Source: Aptenodytes patagonicus (taxonomy: Eukaryota > Chordata > Aves > Sphenisciformes > Spheniscidae). From it: a stretch of DNA of 64,000 nucleotides. The notes beneath the pieces are model-generated. The model did no database searches. It was not told the DNA's origin and saw only the letters and a program-made list of their open reading frames with translations. The DNA lies in assembly GCF_965638725.1 (NCBI RefSeq), contig NW_027472018.1, forward strand, positions 372,001 to 436,000, read 5' to 3'. Below, piece by piece: positions 37,286 to 51,156 of this stretch. Numbering within the stretch: position 1 is the first letter of the stretch; each line of letters begins with the position of its first letter. The position numbers were made by a program, and so were the translations under genes.

Positions 37286-37987
37286 GGCAGAAGGCGAGTC
37301 TGTGCGGCGGCGGAGACGGGGTGAATCTCACACCGAGCATGACAGCCCTGAGGGAGAAGCTGGAGTCAGCCAACGCTCGTGATGCAAAACCAAGTCAGGG
37401 CAGCAAAAGCTGAGAAGGGACCTGCTGCGGGAGCTCAGCGTGGGGCAGGAATGACCCCACAGTGGCAGTCTGCTGCAGCCCCCCACCCAGGGCAGGGAGG
37501 GGGCACCAGTCCCCCCCTGCTGCAGGCCAGCCACTGAACACCTGGCCCCCAAAGGCAGGAGGCGAAGGGGAGCTGGGAGCGCCTGTCGCCGTCCTGAGTG
37601 GAGGGCACCCGCCCGAGCCTGGAGCAGCGTCCAGTACAGGCCAACTCAGTGCTCAGGGGACAGCAGCCGTTTGGGCTGGCAAACCCCCCCGCAAAACCTC
37701 GGTGCTCCGACACAGGGCGGGATGCAAGAGCGGAACCTCTGGTCTCCCAGGCCATCTGGGAGCAGGAGCGATGCAGCCACAGGACACCCGAGCACGGTGG
37801 TCCCTGCAGGAGCCCCAGAGCTGGTGACAGCAACTGGGGGAGCCCCGTTATCGAGGTGTATCCAGATCCCCATGCTCTTGCCTGCTGCTCCTCCGTTTCC
37901 ATTATCACAGGGTGTATTTTTACCGTTAGCACATGAGATGAGAGCTGATTCCTATTCATCCTTTAAATCTTGTCTGGTAAGACATCA

Positions 37988-38220
37988 TCATAGAATCATA
38001 GAATCATAGAATAGCAGGTTGGAAGGGACCTCAAGGATCAGCGGTCCAACCTTTCCTGGCAAAAGCACAGTCTAGACAAGATGGCCCAGCACCCTCTCCA
38101 GCTGAATCTTAAGTGTCCAATGTTGGGGAGTCCACCACTTTCCTGAGGAGATTATTCCAATGGCTGATTGTTTTCATTGTGAAAAAATTTCCTCTTGTGT
38201 CCAATCAGAATCTCCCCAGA
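37988..38220 (-). mobile_element. CR1 LINE, 3' end fragment
   Basis: Antisense CR1 tail with three ATAGAATC repeats (37,990-38,010), then GGTTGGAAGGGACCTCAAGG, GAGTCCACCACTTTCCTGAG, TTATTCCAATGGCTGATTG and ATTTCCTCTTGTGTCCAATC. Severely 5'-truncated and non-coding. Confidence 0.9.
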
Positions 38221-39639
38221 TCTGGGAGTGATTATGAAATCACTGCTGATAAAATTAGTGGACTTCACAAAAAAGGAGCGGAATGATAAACAGCAACTAT
38301 AGAGCAGACACACAGAGAGATTCAGCTAACTTGGCAAGCTGGTCCCACTCAAATAACATATACTTAAATAGTCAAAAATAATAATCTCCCTGGTAATAAA
38401 AACTGTAGCCCCCAGCCGAAGAAACAAGGTCTTTGCTCTAGGAAGGAAAACATCCGAGAGGATTCAGGGGTCGCACAGTAACTGAAGATGGTGCAAAACT
38501 GCCCCGAGAGGGTGCAAAACTGCTGAGGGTTTAAAGGAGGGTGCGATGAAGAGGTACAGGCGCAGAAGGTGGATCTTTCTTCCAGCCATGGCACCAGTGA
38601 GATCTGCACTGACCCAACACCTCCAGCTCCGGTGGAGACGCTCTGAAGGATGGAGAGGCTGCACAGTGCACAGAAGGGAAAAGCTGCACCGCAGGGCTGG
38701 AAAAGAATTTTCAGCTCGTGACTGAAAAAATCTGTGCCTGCGTAGCTTGTCAGAAAGATTCAAGAAGTGGCAATTATGGCAGACAAGCACATTCAGGGGA
38801 GAAAATACTGAGATCTAAGGGTTCCTCCTTTCAGAAGAATAACAAGAACTGCTGGCTGCTGTGGAAACGGTGCAAACACAAATAAGCAGCAAGGCGTATT
38901 TTTAGTAGTGGTTTAGGAAGGTTTGCTATCAGAACATCCTCAATGCTTATAAATCCAAACACAGCTTTTCTAGAAGGCAAGATTTGTCTGAACAACAACT
39001 AGAAATCTCATTTCAGTACAAGAAAGGGCACTGGCGGTGCTATCCAGACCCTGTCTCCATGCTCCTCCAACGTTTCACCACCTCCTTGTGGCCAGGAAAC
39101 CCCTCTCTGCCCAGGACACTGCCTGTCCTCGGCTCACCAGATCCCTCCTCTCCTCTCCCTCCTGCTTTGACACTGTCTGTGGCATCCCAGGACAAGGTCA
39201 AGGGCACAGTCCCCATCGCCCAGGACAAGTGGCCTCTATCCAGGACCTCTAACAGAAGAAAAGCATCAAGGACCAGTGTTACGGCTGCAATACACCATTT
39301 TTGTGAAACCAAACTTTTCCCCGTAACAGCTCCCTGAGCAGCTTTGCCTGGGGCTGATCTAAAAAGCGCATATAAAAACGCACAGGAATTGTACAACATT
39401 AACAGCTCAGCCCGTGGCTGTCACTGAACTTACCCCTGCTCATCTCCCACCTTCTCTATCCTGCCTTGGCCAAGATAAACAGATTTGCATACATACGTTA
39501 ATTTTAAGAATAAACTAGTAAAATACTTTACTTTTTGTAAAAGAATGAAAAAGAAGAAGGAATGAGACAACGGTGCTGGAAATGACTTCAAAAGGCCATT
39601 TTCATTCATCTCCTTGTCCCAGGCCAGGCTCTGTTACCT

Positions 39640-40020
39640 GACCGGGTTCCTGAGAAGATTTAGCCTGCCCTTATAAACTGCCAGTGATGGAGATCTGATA
39701 ACTTTTGCTCTATTCCGGTGCTCAGTTAGTCTTAGAAAATTATCAAACTTTGAGTTGCGTTTCTGGAGCTTCAGCAGATGATTCCTTTTCCTTTCTAAAT
39801 TATTCCCTCCCTCTTTTCATCAGTTTTCTCCATATTTCAATACATGCAAAGTCATTGCAGTCGTCTCCTTTCCCAGCTGAAACAAGCCCAAGCTTTCGAG
39901 CTTTTCTCATGAACCAGGAGCTCGTGGCCTCTGACCAGTTTGGCTGATCTCGTACGGATGCTCTCCCATTTCACAGATCTTCCTTGTCACGCGGGGTCCC
40001 ACTCTCCCAGTGAAGCCTTC
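39640..40020 (-). mobile_element. Probable ancient CR1 LINE fragment
   Basis: The antisense block GTCGTCTCCTTTCCCAGCTG, AAACAAGCCCAAGCTTTCGAG, CTTTTCTCATGAACCAGGAG corresponds to the CR1 segment 'gtctcctctcaacc... aaacaagcccagct... ctttcctcataggg'. Flanking parts are too diverged to place boundaries well. Confidence 0.5.
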
Positions 40021-41588
40021 TTTGTACCACTGAACTTTGCCCGACGAAGCTCCTGCTTACGCAGCCCCCAACCAGGTTTGTGGTTCAGCCCCCAATGCAC
40101 CATCGGTGCCTTGTGAGCAGCTCTGACTCGGCCCCGCTCATCCCACTGCTGAGCTCCAGTAAAGCCCCACCAGATGTTTCTCTATAAACATTTATAAATC
40201 GCCTCCATTTCAAACCCTTCTAATGTATCAGCATCCCAGGCGCTCACAGCCCCCCTCTGAGGCGTCACTTTTCTCAGCCAGCCCCGGTACGGGTGTCCTC
40301 ACCCCAACCCGAGCTGCCCAGGAAAGGCACAGCAGGACTCTGCACCGACGCGGCAGGCTCGGCTCGGCTCGGCTCCCTCGGTGGCCAGCCCCCGGCACCC
40401 TCCTTACAGGTGGCACCCAGCCCTCCCCTGCATCCTCTGCACAGCCCCTTCACCAGCACCTGCCGGCGGCCGCTGAGATGGTGTCAGGATTTGTCCCCAG
40501 CAAGTGATGGGAAGTCCTTCATGCCTCCTTCACCCCCTCACCTGGCCAAGAAGTCAGCTGAGATGGTTTGATGTGACTTTCTCCTGACAAATGGGCATTG
40601 ACCGCCCCCATCTTACCTGCCACTCGCACCATCTTGCTTTCCACACACTCAGAGAAAGTTTCTTGGTTACTTATGAGGCCATTTTCTGGACAGGAGGTTG
40701 GGCTGGCCTGTACGGTCCCAGCCTCCTCCTCTTCCTGCAGAGACGTGGGATGCTCCCCCCCAGCAGCCCCGGCTGCTCACCCCCTGTGCAGGCGTTTGCA
40801 GACCACTGCGAGCCGACATCTCCAAGGCACCGCAAGCCGCAGAAGTGAGCGGGAAACCATTGCTGCTGCGGGGCGGCTCCGCGGCCGCTTCCCATTTGGG
40901 CCTCCAGCATCCCCCAGCACCGGGGGCCCTGCACGTCCTCGCTGCCTCCCACCGCCCAGTGGGTCCCAGGCAGGACGCGGGGCGCAGGGACACGATGAAG
41001 CACGGGCGGCCACTGGGACGGAGCATCCCCCGGCCCAAGCCTGTGCGGGGATCGGGGAGACCCCGCCACTGGCAGCCCCTGTGGAGCGGGACCCCCCCGC
41101 CACCGTCCCGTGATGCAGCCGGGGCAGCCACAGCACCGGCTCCCACAGTGCTGCCAGTGCTGGAAAATCAGAGCCCAATGTTACTGCAAAGCCAGAGCGA
41201 GATCAGGGAGAGAGGAGCCCACATTGCAGGCAAACAGATGGAGCTGGTACTTATCACAGATAAGGAAGAAAAAAATCATGAGAGGACTTAAATGTACCGA
41301 GAGGCCGCATCGCATGACTTCAGAACACGGGAAGTGGGGGAGGAAGGCGAGAGCTCGTGGGGGAGACGAGCCCGGGGCTTTCTGGAATAAAAATGCGCTC
41401 CAGGATGGTCAGATGGATGCTTTCTGCGGACAGTGGCCACGGGGAAATGGAAACAGTTTTTTAGGGTGAATTTCGTGCTCAGAACCCCAACTTTCTCAGC
41501 TCAGAGGTGCTCTCCATCTGCAGCACTTCCATCTGACGCTGCCGTTCGCAAGTGCCTCAAACTGTTGCCGCTGCCAAGAGGAGTGATG

Positions 41589-41616
41589 CCTCCTCCTCCT
41601 CCTCCTCCTCCTCCTC
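41589..41616 (+). repeat. (CCT)n trinucleotide microsatellite
   Basis: About nine uninterrupted CCT units, followed by imperfect CCCTCCGCTCC. Intergenic. Confidence 0.95.
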
Positions 41617-43839
41617 CCTCCGCTCCCACCCCCAGACCAGCCGCTCCGGCGCCTCGGCGGCTGCAGACCAAACTGGCTGGAAACCACCCCAGCAGAAGGA
41701 AAGGGTCGGCGTCAGCTTGGCCAGCGCTGGACCCGGCTCGCCACGTGGCTGCTCCCTGTGCAGGGAGGGAGCCAGCCCACCCACCCCCTGTGCCGTGGGG
41801 CCACGGCCACGGGCCCTACATGGACACCAGACGGTACCGCAGCCTGTGCGGGGCAGCGGGAGGGTCCCCACCACCCCAGAGCTCCCAGAGGGCATTGGTC
41901 CAGAGCAGGGGACCCACTGCTCTGTTCCGAACCCGGCTGGCAGCGGGGAATCTGCCAGATCTGGCATGCTGGGAGGCAGCCCTGGCAGCCTGGGGGGGTG
42001 AAGCAGAAGGCAGTCATCTGCTCCCCGCCCAGCAGGCACAGCAGAGCCCTTTTCCAGCCCCGAGCCTGCTGCGGGTAACAGCCCCCAGCAACAGGCAGGA
42101 GGGGATGGGCGAGGGGATGGAGCGGTGCGGGGCCCTTCCAGGGGTCCAGGCCGGAGCAAAAGGAGGCAGGGCTGGAGAGAAGCCACCGGCAACAGACCCT
42201 CAAGGTCCACCCAGGATGCAGGGCTGGAGAGCAGCACCCCCACAACAGAGCTGAGGCGAGGGCTAAGGCCCAGGGCTGAGCTTAAATGGGTGTCCGGGCC
42301 CCACGGGCAGCGGGTGTGGGTCCCCGGTGGGCTCATCAGGGCTTTAAGGCTTCTTGGTGCACTTGGGACCCTGAGATGCTTAATCACACTTGCTATTAAA
42401 AACTGGCGCTTCATTTCTGCGGGGATGTCTCTGTCCGGGAGAGCTGGCTTGCGCAGGGCACAGCTGGGAGACACCTCTCGCCTTTCCAGGAACCAAAGGG
42501 GAAGCAGGAAACCTCATCCTCTCCCCATCGCCACAGCTCTGGGAGGGCTCAGGCTGCCCTGTCCTCCCCACACACCCTGTAAGGTTAGCGGCTCCTTTTC
42601 CCAAACCTGTCAGGACTTTCCCCTGCTGTGGCTCCTGCCACAAAGCAGGCAGTTAGTGGCAGTAGCTTGGTGGGGAGGGAGGTGTTTAATGAAGAGATGT
42701 CACCTTCAAGTCACATAACTGTCCTCTTCAGGCTGGGGATCAGGCCAAGAGCTTTTTCCTCAGAATAGCTGCAGCTCTTTAATCTTACTCTGGAGCTAGG
42801 AGGTAACTGCACGTATTAATCCCATCCATATTTGTGCAAAGTATGGCTGCCAGGCAGCAAGCACATTGCAAATCCAAAATACATAGTTCAGTATATGAAG
42901 CTGTTTCACACCAAGACCTGCATAGAGCATTTACCGTTGCTGTGCTAACGATTTGCTAATGGTTTATCTAAGCACGGGAGATGGCCGCTGGCCTGACAAG
43001 GCCACAGTGGTATTTGCAGAGTGCTGAGGACAAGCCCCGACCCGGTGAGAAGCCGAGGCTGGAGGGGTGCGGGGCGAAGGAGCCCCCTGAGCCTGGCAAG
43101 GGGGTGCCTGGAGCCAGCGGCGCGCTCCCACCCCGCTCCCCACGCAGGGCTGTGCTGGGAACGGCTCCCTGCGCCCGGGCAGCATGGCTGCGGGTGAGCA
43201 GATGCAGGCTTGGGTCTTGTTTTAGAGAAGTGGTGAACCATGGTTTGCTTTCCCTTTGTTGTCTGCGTCTCTTACTGTGACTTACCTCTAAGCGATCGGC
43301 CATTTCAAGACACCCCATGGGTATCCAGTGACCAGCTGGCACATGTCCTGCTCCTGCAGGCGTCTGGTCGCAAACCAAGGTGTGCAACACCCCAGTATTT
43401 TCTCCTTGGCTGAGGTGCGGGTGGTTGGACAGGTCCTGCCTCTGCAGGGAGGGCAGGGGGACACCCTGAGGTGCACGGCCGGTCACGAGGCAGAGTGCCC
43501 CAGTCCCACCAGTGCCCCACGGCTAGACCCTCTCCCGTGGGGTCAGGATCCCTCTGTGACCCCTCTCTTCGGTTACAGACTGCCGGTCCACGGGAGGTGA
43601 ACTGTACAAGCACACGCACGGTTGTTAAAAAGAAGATAAAAATGGCAGCGAGGCGAACTAAACCCTTTCTGGCACCGTGGAGGTACCGCCCCAAGGGCAC
43701 GGGGCCAGCGAGCCCCAGCGAGCCCCAGCAAGGACACAGGGATGGCTGATGAGGAGGGAGGGAGCTGGCACTGCCCAGCAGCAGGGTGGGGGACACAGGT
43801 AGAAACACTGAGGCAACCTTTGGAAAGGTGAAATTGTGA

Positions 43840-44520
43840 GTAAAGGAGGAAATGGAGGGGACCATAAACCCTGGCAGATTAAATGCATAAACACAACAAG
43901 GCAGCAAGACCGCTCTGAGGACCAACTAACGAAGAGATTAGAGCCAAGAATAAATCTTTGTTCAGACGCATCAGGAGCAGGACACTTTCCAGACGCCTGC
44001 AGGGCCAACGGATGCCTGGGCACGAAAGGTAAACCGAGAGGACAGGGCTGCCGCAGAGGAGCTAAGTCTGTTTTTTGCATTGGTATTCACCGAGAAGAAA
44101 TCAGAGGGGGTTACCCTGCAGGGACCCCCCTTTGCAGGGGCACAGCACAGGATCCATTTGGAAAGGCAGTGGCTGCAGAGGACACCAGAGGAGCAGAGCT
44201 GATGGGACGGCCGCGGGGACCCCAGGATGCACAGCCTGAGTTACTGAGATCTTTTGCTGGCAGCTGCCTTGACACCTGGTGGATACCTGGGTGGTGGAGG
44301 GTCCCAAGAGTGACACCATCCATAAAGGGCTCAAGGGACCTCTTGGGAAATCCAGGCCTTACAGGTCCAGTCCAGCAGCTGCAAGGAGCAAACGAGGAGC
44401 TGTGCCAAGTACAGCTACTGCAAGCTGCGCAGATATGATCCACTGGGAGATGACGGGGATGGCTGTTGTGCAGGTAAGTCCTGACCTTGGAGAGAGCCCC
44501 AAAGAGGTAACAGAGAGACT
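43840..44520 (+). mobile_element. Ancient CR1 LINE, ORF2 5' region fragment
   Basis: The order of CR1 ORF2 landmarks is kept: CCCTGGCAGATTAAATGCAT, GAGGACCAACTAACGAAGAG, TAGAGCCAAGAATAAATC (a Lys/Asn/Ser-rich coding remnant), GACGCATCAGGAGCAGGACA, then GCATTGGTATTCACCGAGAA. The frame is broken. The right-hand limit is uncertain. Confidence 0.7.
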
Positions 44521-45559
44521 ACACGCGGGTAAGACGGCTGAAGAGTGAAGTCTGTTTTGATTCCCAAAGGGCTTTAAGGAAAGCAGGCAGCCGTGGGACA
44601 AGCAGGACGGCCATGGGGTAGGCGGCTGGTTTCCTAGAAGACTGGATGTGTAAGGTGGGCGCAGACGTCTGCTCTGGCCATGGAGATCACCGGTGCAGCC
44701 CCACACAGGTCTGGGCTCTTCAGCACATTCCCCAGCGCTGGGAGAGGGCAGAGCTGCAGGAGGGGGTCATGGCACCCTTTGGGGTGCCGGCTGCCCGAGG
44801 TGCGGCAGGTCACTGCACCCTCTGCGGTGCCGTCCACCCCTGCTGACCCCAGAGACCACCTTGCTCCCGTGGGCAGGCCTGCTCCAGAGGGGAAAGGGGC
44901 AGGTTTCTGTCTCTGGGCTGACCTCCCCCAAACATGTGGCACCCAGAGCAGCACCGGGTGCTGGGACCTGCCGCCTGCCCGCCCGGGTGATGCCCTGCAG
45001 CCTGCGAGCAGCTCTCCCCCATCCATCCCGTCGGACTCTGTAACGGGAGCAGAGGCAGTGCGGTGGGCAGGATGGGCTCAGAAGCAGAAAGGGGAGAGGG
45101 AGGCCCCTGCTCGTGCAGCGGCGCTGGCGCACAGCACCGCACCACGAGGTGAGGGGCCAGCGCCCGTGGGCAGCCGGCTCGTGGAGCCGCAATGCCTTGC
45201 TCTGGCGCTGTGCTGGAGATGCTGCCGGGCTCTGCGCTGTCACCCTGCCCTACCCCAAGCCTGGCCGAAGACACAAGCAACGCAACAGCAAGCGGTTTTG
45301 GCCCATCTTCCATTTCCATCGCACATATTCAGACAAGTGGCACAAACATGCTGCAAGGGCCGGCCGGCAGAGGCGAGCTCCCAGCCCGGCGCAGAGTGGA
45401 ACGGGCTGATCCCCTGAGGGGCACAGGGAGCCCCGGGCAGGGGAGGGGGTCACCTTGCCTCCGTACCTCGCTGGAGCAGCAGCACTCTAGAACTGGGCAT
45501 CGCTTTATATTAACAGTATTTTAGAAGAATATTGAAAAATCAAAGAGATGCTGAAAAGA

Positions 45560-45830
45560 CCCACGCAGAATGATTTGAGGGCTAGAGTGAGTGCCTTACA
45601 GCAGAAGATTTAAAGAGCACAATCTGTTCAGCTTATCCAAAAGAAGATTGAGGGGTGACTTGATTACACTGTAGAAGTACTTTCACAGGGAAATATTAAA
45701 TGGCTCTTTAATCGAGCCAGGAAAGATATAAAAAGACTCAATCTCTGGAAGCTGAAGCCAGACAAATCCACATGGAAAATTAGACACAAAATTTTATCGG
45801 TGAGGGTGATTAACCACTGGATTAAATGCA
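45560..45830 (+). mobile_element. Ancient CR1 LINE, 3' region fragment
   Basis: CAATCTGTTCAGCTTATCCA, GATTGAGGGGTGACTTGATTA, GGAAGCTGAAGCCAGACAAAT and GTGAGGGTGATTAACCACTGG follow the order of the CR1 3' coding/UTR region. It is the same age class as the copy at 18.3 kb. Confidence 0.75.
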
Positions 45831-48800
45831 TTAAATTTGAACAGTCATAACCACTCAAATGATTTTGTTCAGATATGGCTTATTTTCTACATCCTGGAAG
45901 TTATAAATCCTGTTTCTGCTTCCTAGACAGTATATGTATTTTTTAAATCTGCTGCTTCTTTTGCATCCTTGCATCCAGCACTCCTGCATCCCTGGGATCT
46001 TCTCTTCCATTTTTGCAGCAGCCTCTTCTCCAGTCTTGGACACTTGCTTTGCCTTACCCCCAGCAGGTCTCCAAAACTGCGTCCTTTACCTGTGCCTTTC
46101 ACTGAATCATCATGGCTAAAATCCTTCCTTTTACTCTCCCTGATGTGTGCATCAAGCTTAAGTGGTTTCTTCCCACCTTCCAGGTCCCAGAGACTCTTCC
46201 AAACATCGTGTACCGGGGCTTGACTCACTCTGCGTCGCTCTCCCTCTCCGTACGTCCACTTTTCCAACAGCTCCTGCTCAACACATTGCCTCTTCCTGGG
46301 TGACCCCTACACACAGCCCCACACAAAGTCTTGCCAGCTGTTTGTCTAAAAACTTTGTAAGAACTATGCCATAGAATCTCTAAGTAAAGGGCTTAATTTT
46401 AATTTAAAGTATTAAATGGAACTACAAGATTATGAGATTTTTTAATCAGTATTTGTTATTCTCTTTTTCTCTTCAGACCACATTTAAGCTTTGCATTGTG
46501 TTGCGTGTCTGGCCTCAGGCTTCGACTCGAGAAATCGCTCGAGCAGGTGTCCACCCTCACCCAGCTGGTTGCAGGACAGGAACCACAGGTGGCATTTTAA
46601 GGTTATTACACAAGAGGAAAAGATCCCCACTTGGTTTTCTGCTGCTGGTATCCCGTAGCCAAGGAGCGAGAAAATCTCAGTTCCTTGTCCCATGCAATGG
46701 TTAGTAAAGCCCCAACAGCACCACCAGCTACGCCAGTCCTCCAGAGCCTGGTCAACAAAACCCAACGAGAGGCGAGATCGCCAGCACAGCTGACCGACGG
46801 GCAGATTTTCCTTTCCACGAGGAAAGTTAATATTGTTCAGCTGCCACAAAACCCAACCCGGGGGTGTGGTGCCCAGCACCCCCAGTGCCCCGAGGTCTCT
46901 GGGGGCCGGCAGCTGGGGAGCAGAGCCTGGGAAGGAGGCGGCCTCTGGCTGGAGCTGGGTTTTTTTCTCCGCCCCCGGGAGAGCCAGCCCTGGAGGTGGG
47001 AGCTGCGGGAGGGCTCTGCCAGCCCCATGCTGGCGGGGAGGCGAGATGGGCTCCTCAGGAGCCCGCTGCTCTCGCTGGGAGCTTGTCAAAAGGGCCCTGC
47101 TCTGGTTCGGTGAGTCTGCATCTCCCCAAGATGATTTGTCAGAAACGCCTCTGCAAGCTCTGGCATCCAGGGCTTTTGTGTCCCAGAGAAGAACCTGTGG
47201 TCATCACCCTCTGCCAACGGCAGCTTATTTAAATAATTTACTAGCAGGCAATAATAAATTTTGATTCTTCGCTGTGTTTTTTCTTGTCTTTCTCAGCGGG
47301 TGCTCTGCTGTTCTCAAAGCTTTGCCTTTTCTTTACTGATTTATTCAGCTCAGAATAACATGGGTCCTACTTCCCCCTGGTGCAAGCGCATGTCCCCATC
47401 CTCATCCTCCCTTATGTCTGTACTAACTTCTCTCTGCCCCTTTTCTGTCACAGGAGCAGTGACGCCAGTTGTCGGCTGTGGTCATCAGTGACTGTGGACA
47501 GACTGGCTCTGTGACCGCTGGAAGTCCAGGGCCGCTTTGATGACCGCAGCAACCGTGACCGGGCAGGTCTGCAGTGCTGCTTCGCCCAAGTGCCAGTTAC
47601 TGCGCAGAGGCCGGTGTGAGCAGCAGCTCTGAAACAAATCAGGGAACAGAAAATCAGGGAACAGTTTTTATAATTTGGGTAGTGATACCTAGGCCATCCT
47701 CCCTCTCCGACCATCTCCGTGCCCGGCTTTTTCCCTCCTTATGGGCCAGTCTCTGGCCAGCACCGAGGTCCCCTCTGCAGCCACCCGGCCCCAGCCTCAC
47801 CCCTTGTTTCTCCCGAGTCTCCATGGGATGGACCTGGGCTTTGCCCAGCACTTTCTGCATCAGCCTCAGCAACCCAGGGAAGGGGCAGCTCTTCCCCACC
47901 AGCTTCTCGCCTCTGCCCCCTGCACCACACTCATGGCTCAGTGCTCTGGGAGAAAGCAGCGCACCCACCACCCCCATGGCACCTCCGGACAGGGGGTCCT
48001 CCCTGCCCACCCATCAGCCCACGTGCCCCAGGCAGATCGAGCAGCACGACTTGCTCCCCAGCAGCCTCTGCACCCATGGGTGCTGCCCACCTCTGCCGCC
48101 AGGCCCCCTGGCTCGGCCGGTGGCTGCTCATCTCCTCCAGCCCCTCAGCAGGCGGGGCTGGGGGCTGTCCTTGGCCACTCCCTGCAAGGGACAGTGCTGT
48201 GCCACGGGGCTGCAGTGTGCAGGGGGGGCTTCTCAGGGTCTTGTCGCAGACCCCTCGCTCGTGACGGGGACGGGGTGTTTCATGGCCTGGTTTTCTGCAG
48301 TCCTTTGTAAACGCAGAGCTCATCCTCGCCTGGAGATGCTGCAGCTCAGCATCCCCAACTCCCCACGCTCCCACCTCCGAGCTCTTTTTTCTGGCCCAAC
48401 TGCTTTCCCCATAACACGTCTCCACGTCTTTGACTGGGGCTGACACCTCTCGCTGTTGGCGGGAGCTTCTGAGGAGCAGTTTCATCTGCAGAGGCGTTCA
48501 TCTCTCCTATGTCTCCACTCCCACACGCGCTGAGCTCCGCTGAAGGTGCTGATGATGCTAAGCTAAAGAGATTCCTCGGTCCCACCGGGATGGCAGCGCC
48601 ACGGGTGAGAGGGCGTCTGCCCGGTGCCCCCGCAGCCTCGCTGCTCCGGGGAGAGGAGTCAGCACCCAGCATAGACGTGCAGCTGGGAAAGATGCAGACA
48701 ACGATCAGGGACACTCCGGTGTAAAATGACTGAATCCGCAACTTTCTGCTCTGCGGCGTAGATGCTGAGGCAAGTTACGTCAGGGGACTGCGTCTCTGCT

Positions 48801-50132
48801 GTGCTGGAGAGCCGTCCTCCCCGTGGGCTTCCAGGAACGACGGGTAAGCCAGAATGCCAGCAGCAGCCTATTTTTAAATTCTGCTGTGCATGCGAGAGCT
48901 CCGCTTTGGCAGCCCCACTTTTCAGCTCTCTTGGTGCTATTTGCAGGTCATTAAAGACTTCGCTCCCTGTGATCGCAGGACGAGTTCTGCTCTTGAGTTC
49001 TGCAAGACAGCTGTACACAGAAAATAAATGTTATGTTTGCAATGCCTCCTGCTAATGCTAATATTACAATTACACTGCCTGGAGCCTGAAGCTCTCCTAT
49101 CACACATATCATCAATCTGCATTGCTGCAGTCTAACGATAAGCTGAAAACAGTGATGAAGAATGCAGATCAGGATTGAAGGAGGCAGCTGAGAGAATCAC
49201 CACCTCAGGCCCCATGCCCCGATTCTGGGACTCCTGGTCGCTGTCCTGAACCGGGATTTCAACAGGGGCTGGAGCCAGGAGGCCCGGCCCACCCCCCCGC
49301 CCCACAAACCAGCCGGTCCTTCCGACCTGGAAGCAGTTTGGACACAGAAGCCTGGAAGGGAAAACAATGAATTCCTCGGAGCCACCCAGCTCCCTGGAAC
49401 CACTGCTGCTCTCAGATCCACCTCAGCAGAAAGGACGCTGCAGCTCGCGCACTGCTGCCGTTAGCAGATTCCTCGTGATTTTATTATAGGAAATGTCTTG
49501 TGCCATCAAAGTGATGGACCCTTGGAGGTGACGCCCTGGGGAAAGGGGAGATTGACATCCATCGATCTCCCTTTCCGCTTTCTTCCTTTATGGGCACTGT
49601 AGGTTTTTTTCTTCCACAGGCCTCCCCTCCACTATCTCATTTTGATGGTACAAGCCTCTTCACCTAAAAATATGGAAATTTTGATCAAACCATTTTTGAT
49701 CACGTTCATAATTATCTGAATGCTTTTCAGGAACACAGAAAAGCTGAGTCTCCAGCATTAAGGTTTAATACCAGATACTAATCAGCCAAGAGAGATTTTA
49801 GGATAATTTATTTAAAATGTTTTTGAATATGAAAACCAAGTTGGAGACAAAAACTACTCCACACTAATTTTTTCATCTATCTTTCAAACTTTCCTTCTTC
49901 ATGAAGCCTGCAGGTAGGTTTAAACGCATCTGGGGAATCACAGTCCCCCAAAGGATCACTGGACTCATCCAGTTTTCATCTGCAGCTTCTCCCATTCCCC
50001 TGTGTTATCTCTGCGCTGCATAAGCTGCTTACTACCTGCCAGAGACCTCGGCTTCACTAGAGCACAGCTCTTCCAGCGACGAGCTCCGCCTGCGGAATTT
50101 GCTGTCCTTCAACCGATTGCCCACCTTGGTTT

Positions 50133-50580
50133 AGAATCACAGAATCATTTAGAATCACAGAATCATTTAGGTTGGAAAAGGCCCTTAAGATCATCGAGTC
50201 CAACATAAGCCTAACACTGCCAAGTCCACCACTAAACCATGTCCCTAAGCACCATGTCCACACGTCTTTTAAAGACCCCCAGGGATGGTGACTCCACCAC
50301 TTCCCTGGGCAGCCTGTTCCAATGCTTGACAAGCCTTGCGGTGAAGAAATTTTTCCCAATATCCAACCTAAACCTCCCCTGGCACAACTTGAGGCCGTTT
50401 CCTCTTGTCCTATCGCTTGTTACTTGGGAGAAGAGACCGACCCTCACCTCACTACAACCTCCTTGCAGGTAGTTGTGGAGAGCGATGAGGTCTCCCCTCA
50501 GCCTCCTTTTCTGCAGGCTAAACAGTCCCAGTTCCCTCAGCCGCTCCTCATAGGATTTGTCCTCTAGACCCTTCACCACT
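50133..50580 (-). mobile_element. CR1 LINE, 3' fragment
   Basis: Antisense CR1 beginning with duplicated TTAGAATCACAGAATCATTTAG, then GATCATCGAGTCCAAC, ACACTGCCAAGTCCACCACT, AACCATGTCCCTAAGCACCA, and on to AGGTCTCCCCTCAGCCTCCTTT and CCTCATAGGATTTGTCCTC. It is the same subfamily as the copy at 60.17 kb, judged from the shared CCAAGTCCACCA block. Confidence 0.93.
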
Positions 50581-50701
50581 TGTCTATATATAAAGCAAAT
50601 AACAGGATATTGATTAAACAATAAAAATATTTTTGCTTTTAAGCAGAACTGACGACTTCATGCTCCCTCAGTTGCGCAAGAAATTTCACCTGGAGGGTTT
50701 C

Positions 50702-51152
50702 ATAGAACCATCATAGAATGGTTTGGGCTGGAATGTCATCTAGTCCAATCCCCCTGCCATAGGCAGGGACATCTTCCACCAGATCAGGTCGCTCAGAGCC
50801 CCGTCCAACCTGACCTGGAATGTTTCCAGGGATGGGGCATCCACCACCTCTCTGGGCAACCTCTTCCAGTGTTTCACCGCCCTCAGCGTAAAAAATCTCT
50901 TCCTTAAATCTAGTCTGAATCTGCCCTCTTTTATTTTAAAACCATTACCCCTGGCCCTATTGCAACAGGCCCTGTTAAAAAGTCTCTCTCCATCTTTCTT
51001 ATAAGCCCCCTTTAAGTATTGAAAGGCCACAACAAGGTCTCCCCGGAGCCTTCTCTTCTCCAGGCTGAAGAACCCCAGCTCTCTCAGCCTGTCCTCACAG
51101 GAGAGGTGTTCCAGCCCTCTGACCATTGCTGTGGCCTCCTCTGGACCCGCTA
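50702..51152 (-). mobile_element. CR1 LINE, 3' fragment
   Basis: Antisense CR1 of the subfamily also seen at 11.7 kb: ATAGAATGGTTTGGGCTGGA, CCCCTGCCATAGGCAGGGAC, CCAGATCAGGTCGCTCAGAG and GAGGTGTTCCAGCCCTCTGA. It stops abruptly at about 51,152, where a plus-oriented CR1 begins. Confidence 0.93.
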
Positions 51153-51156
51153 ACAG

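Noticed and set aside
41433-42254. 273-codon plus-strand frame in the spacer
   Set aside because: Contains the CCT microsatellite, has no domain and no splice-linked continuation, and overlapping minus frames are equally long.
47574-48443. 289-codon plus-strand frame
   Set aside because: Low-complexity, no recognisable family, and alternative frames in the same interval are comparably open.
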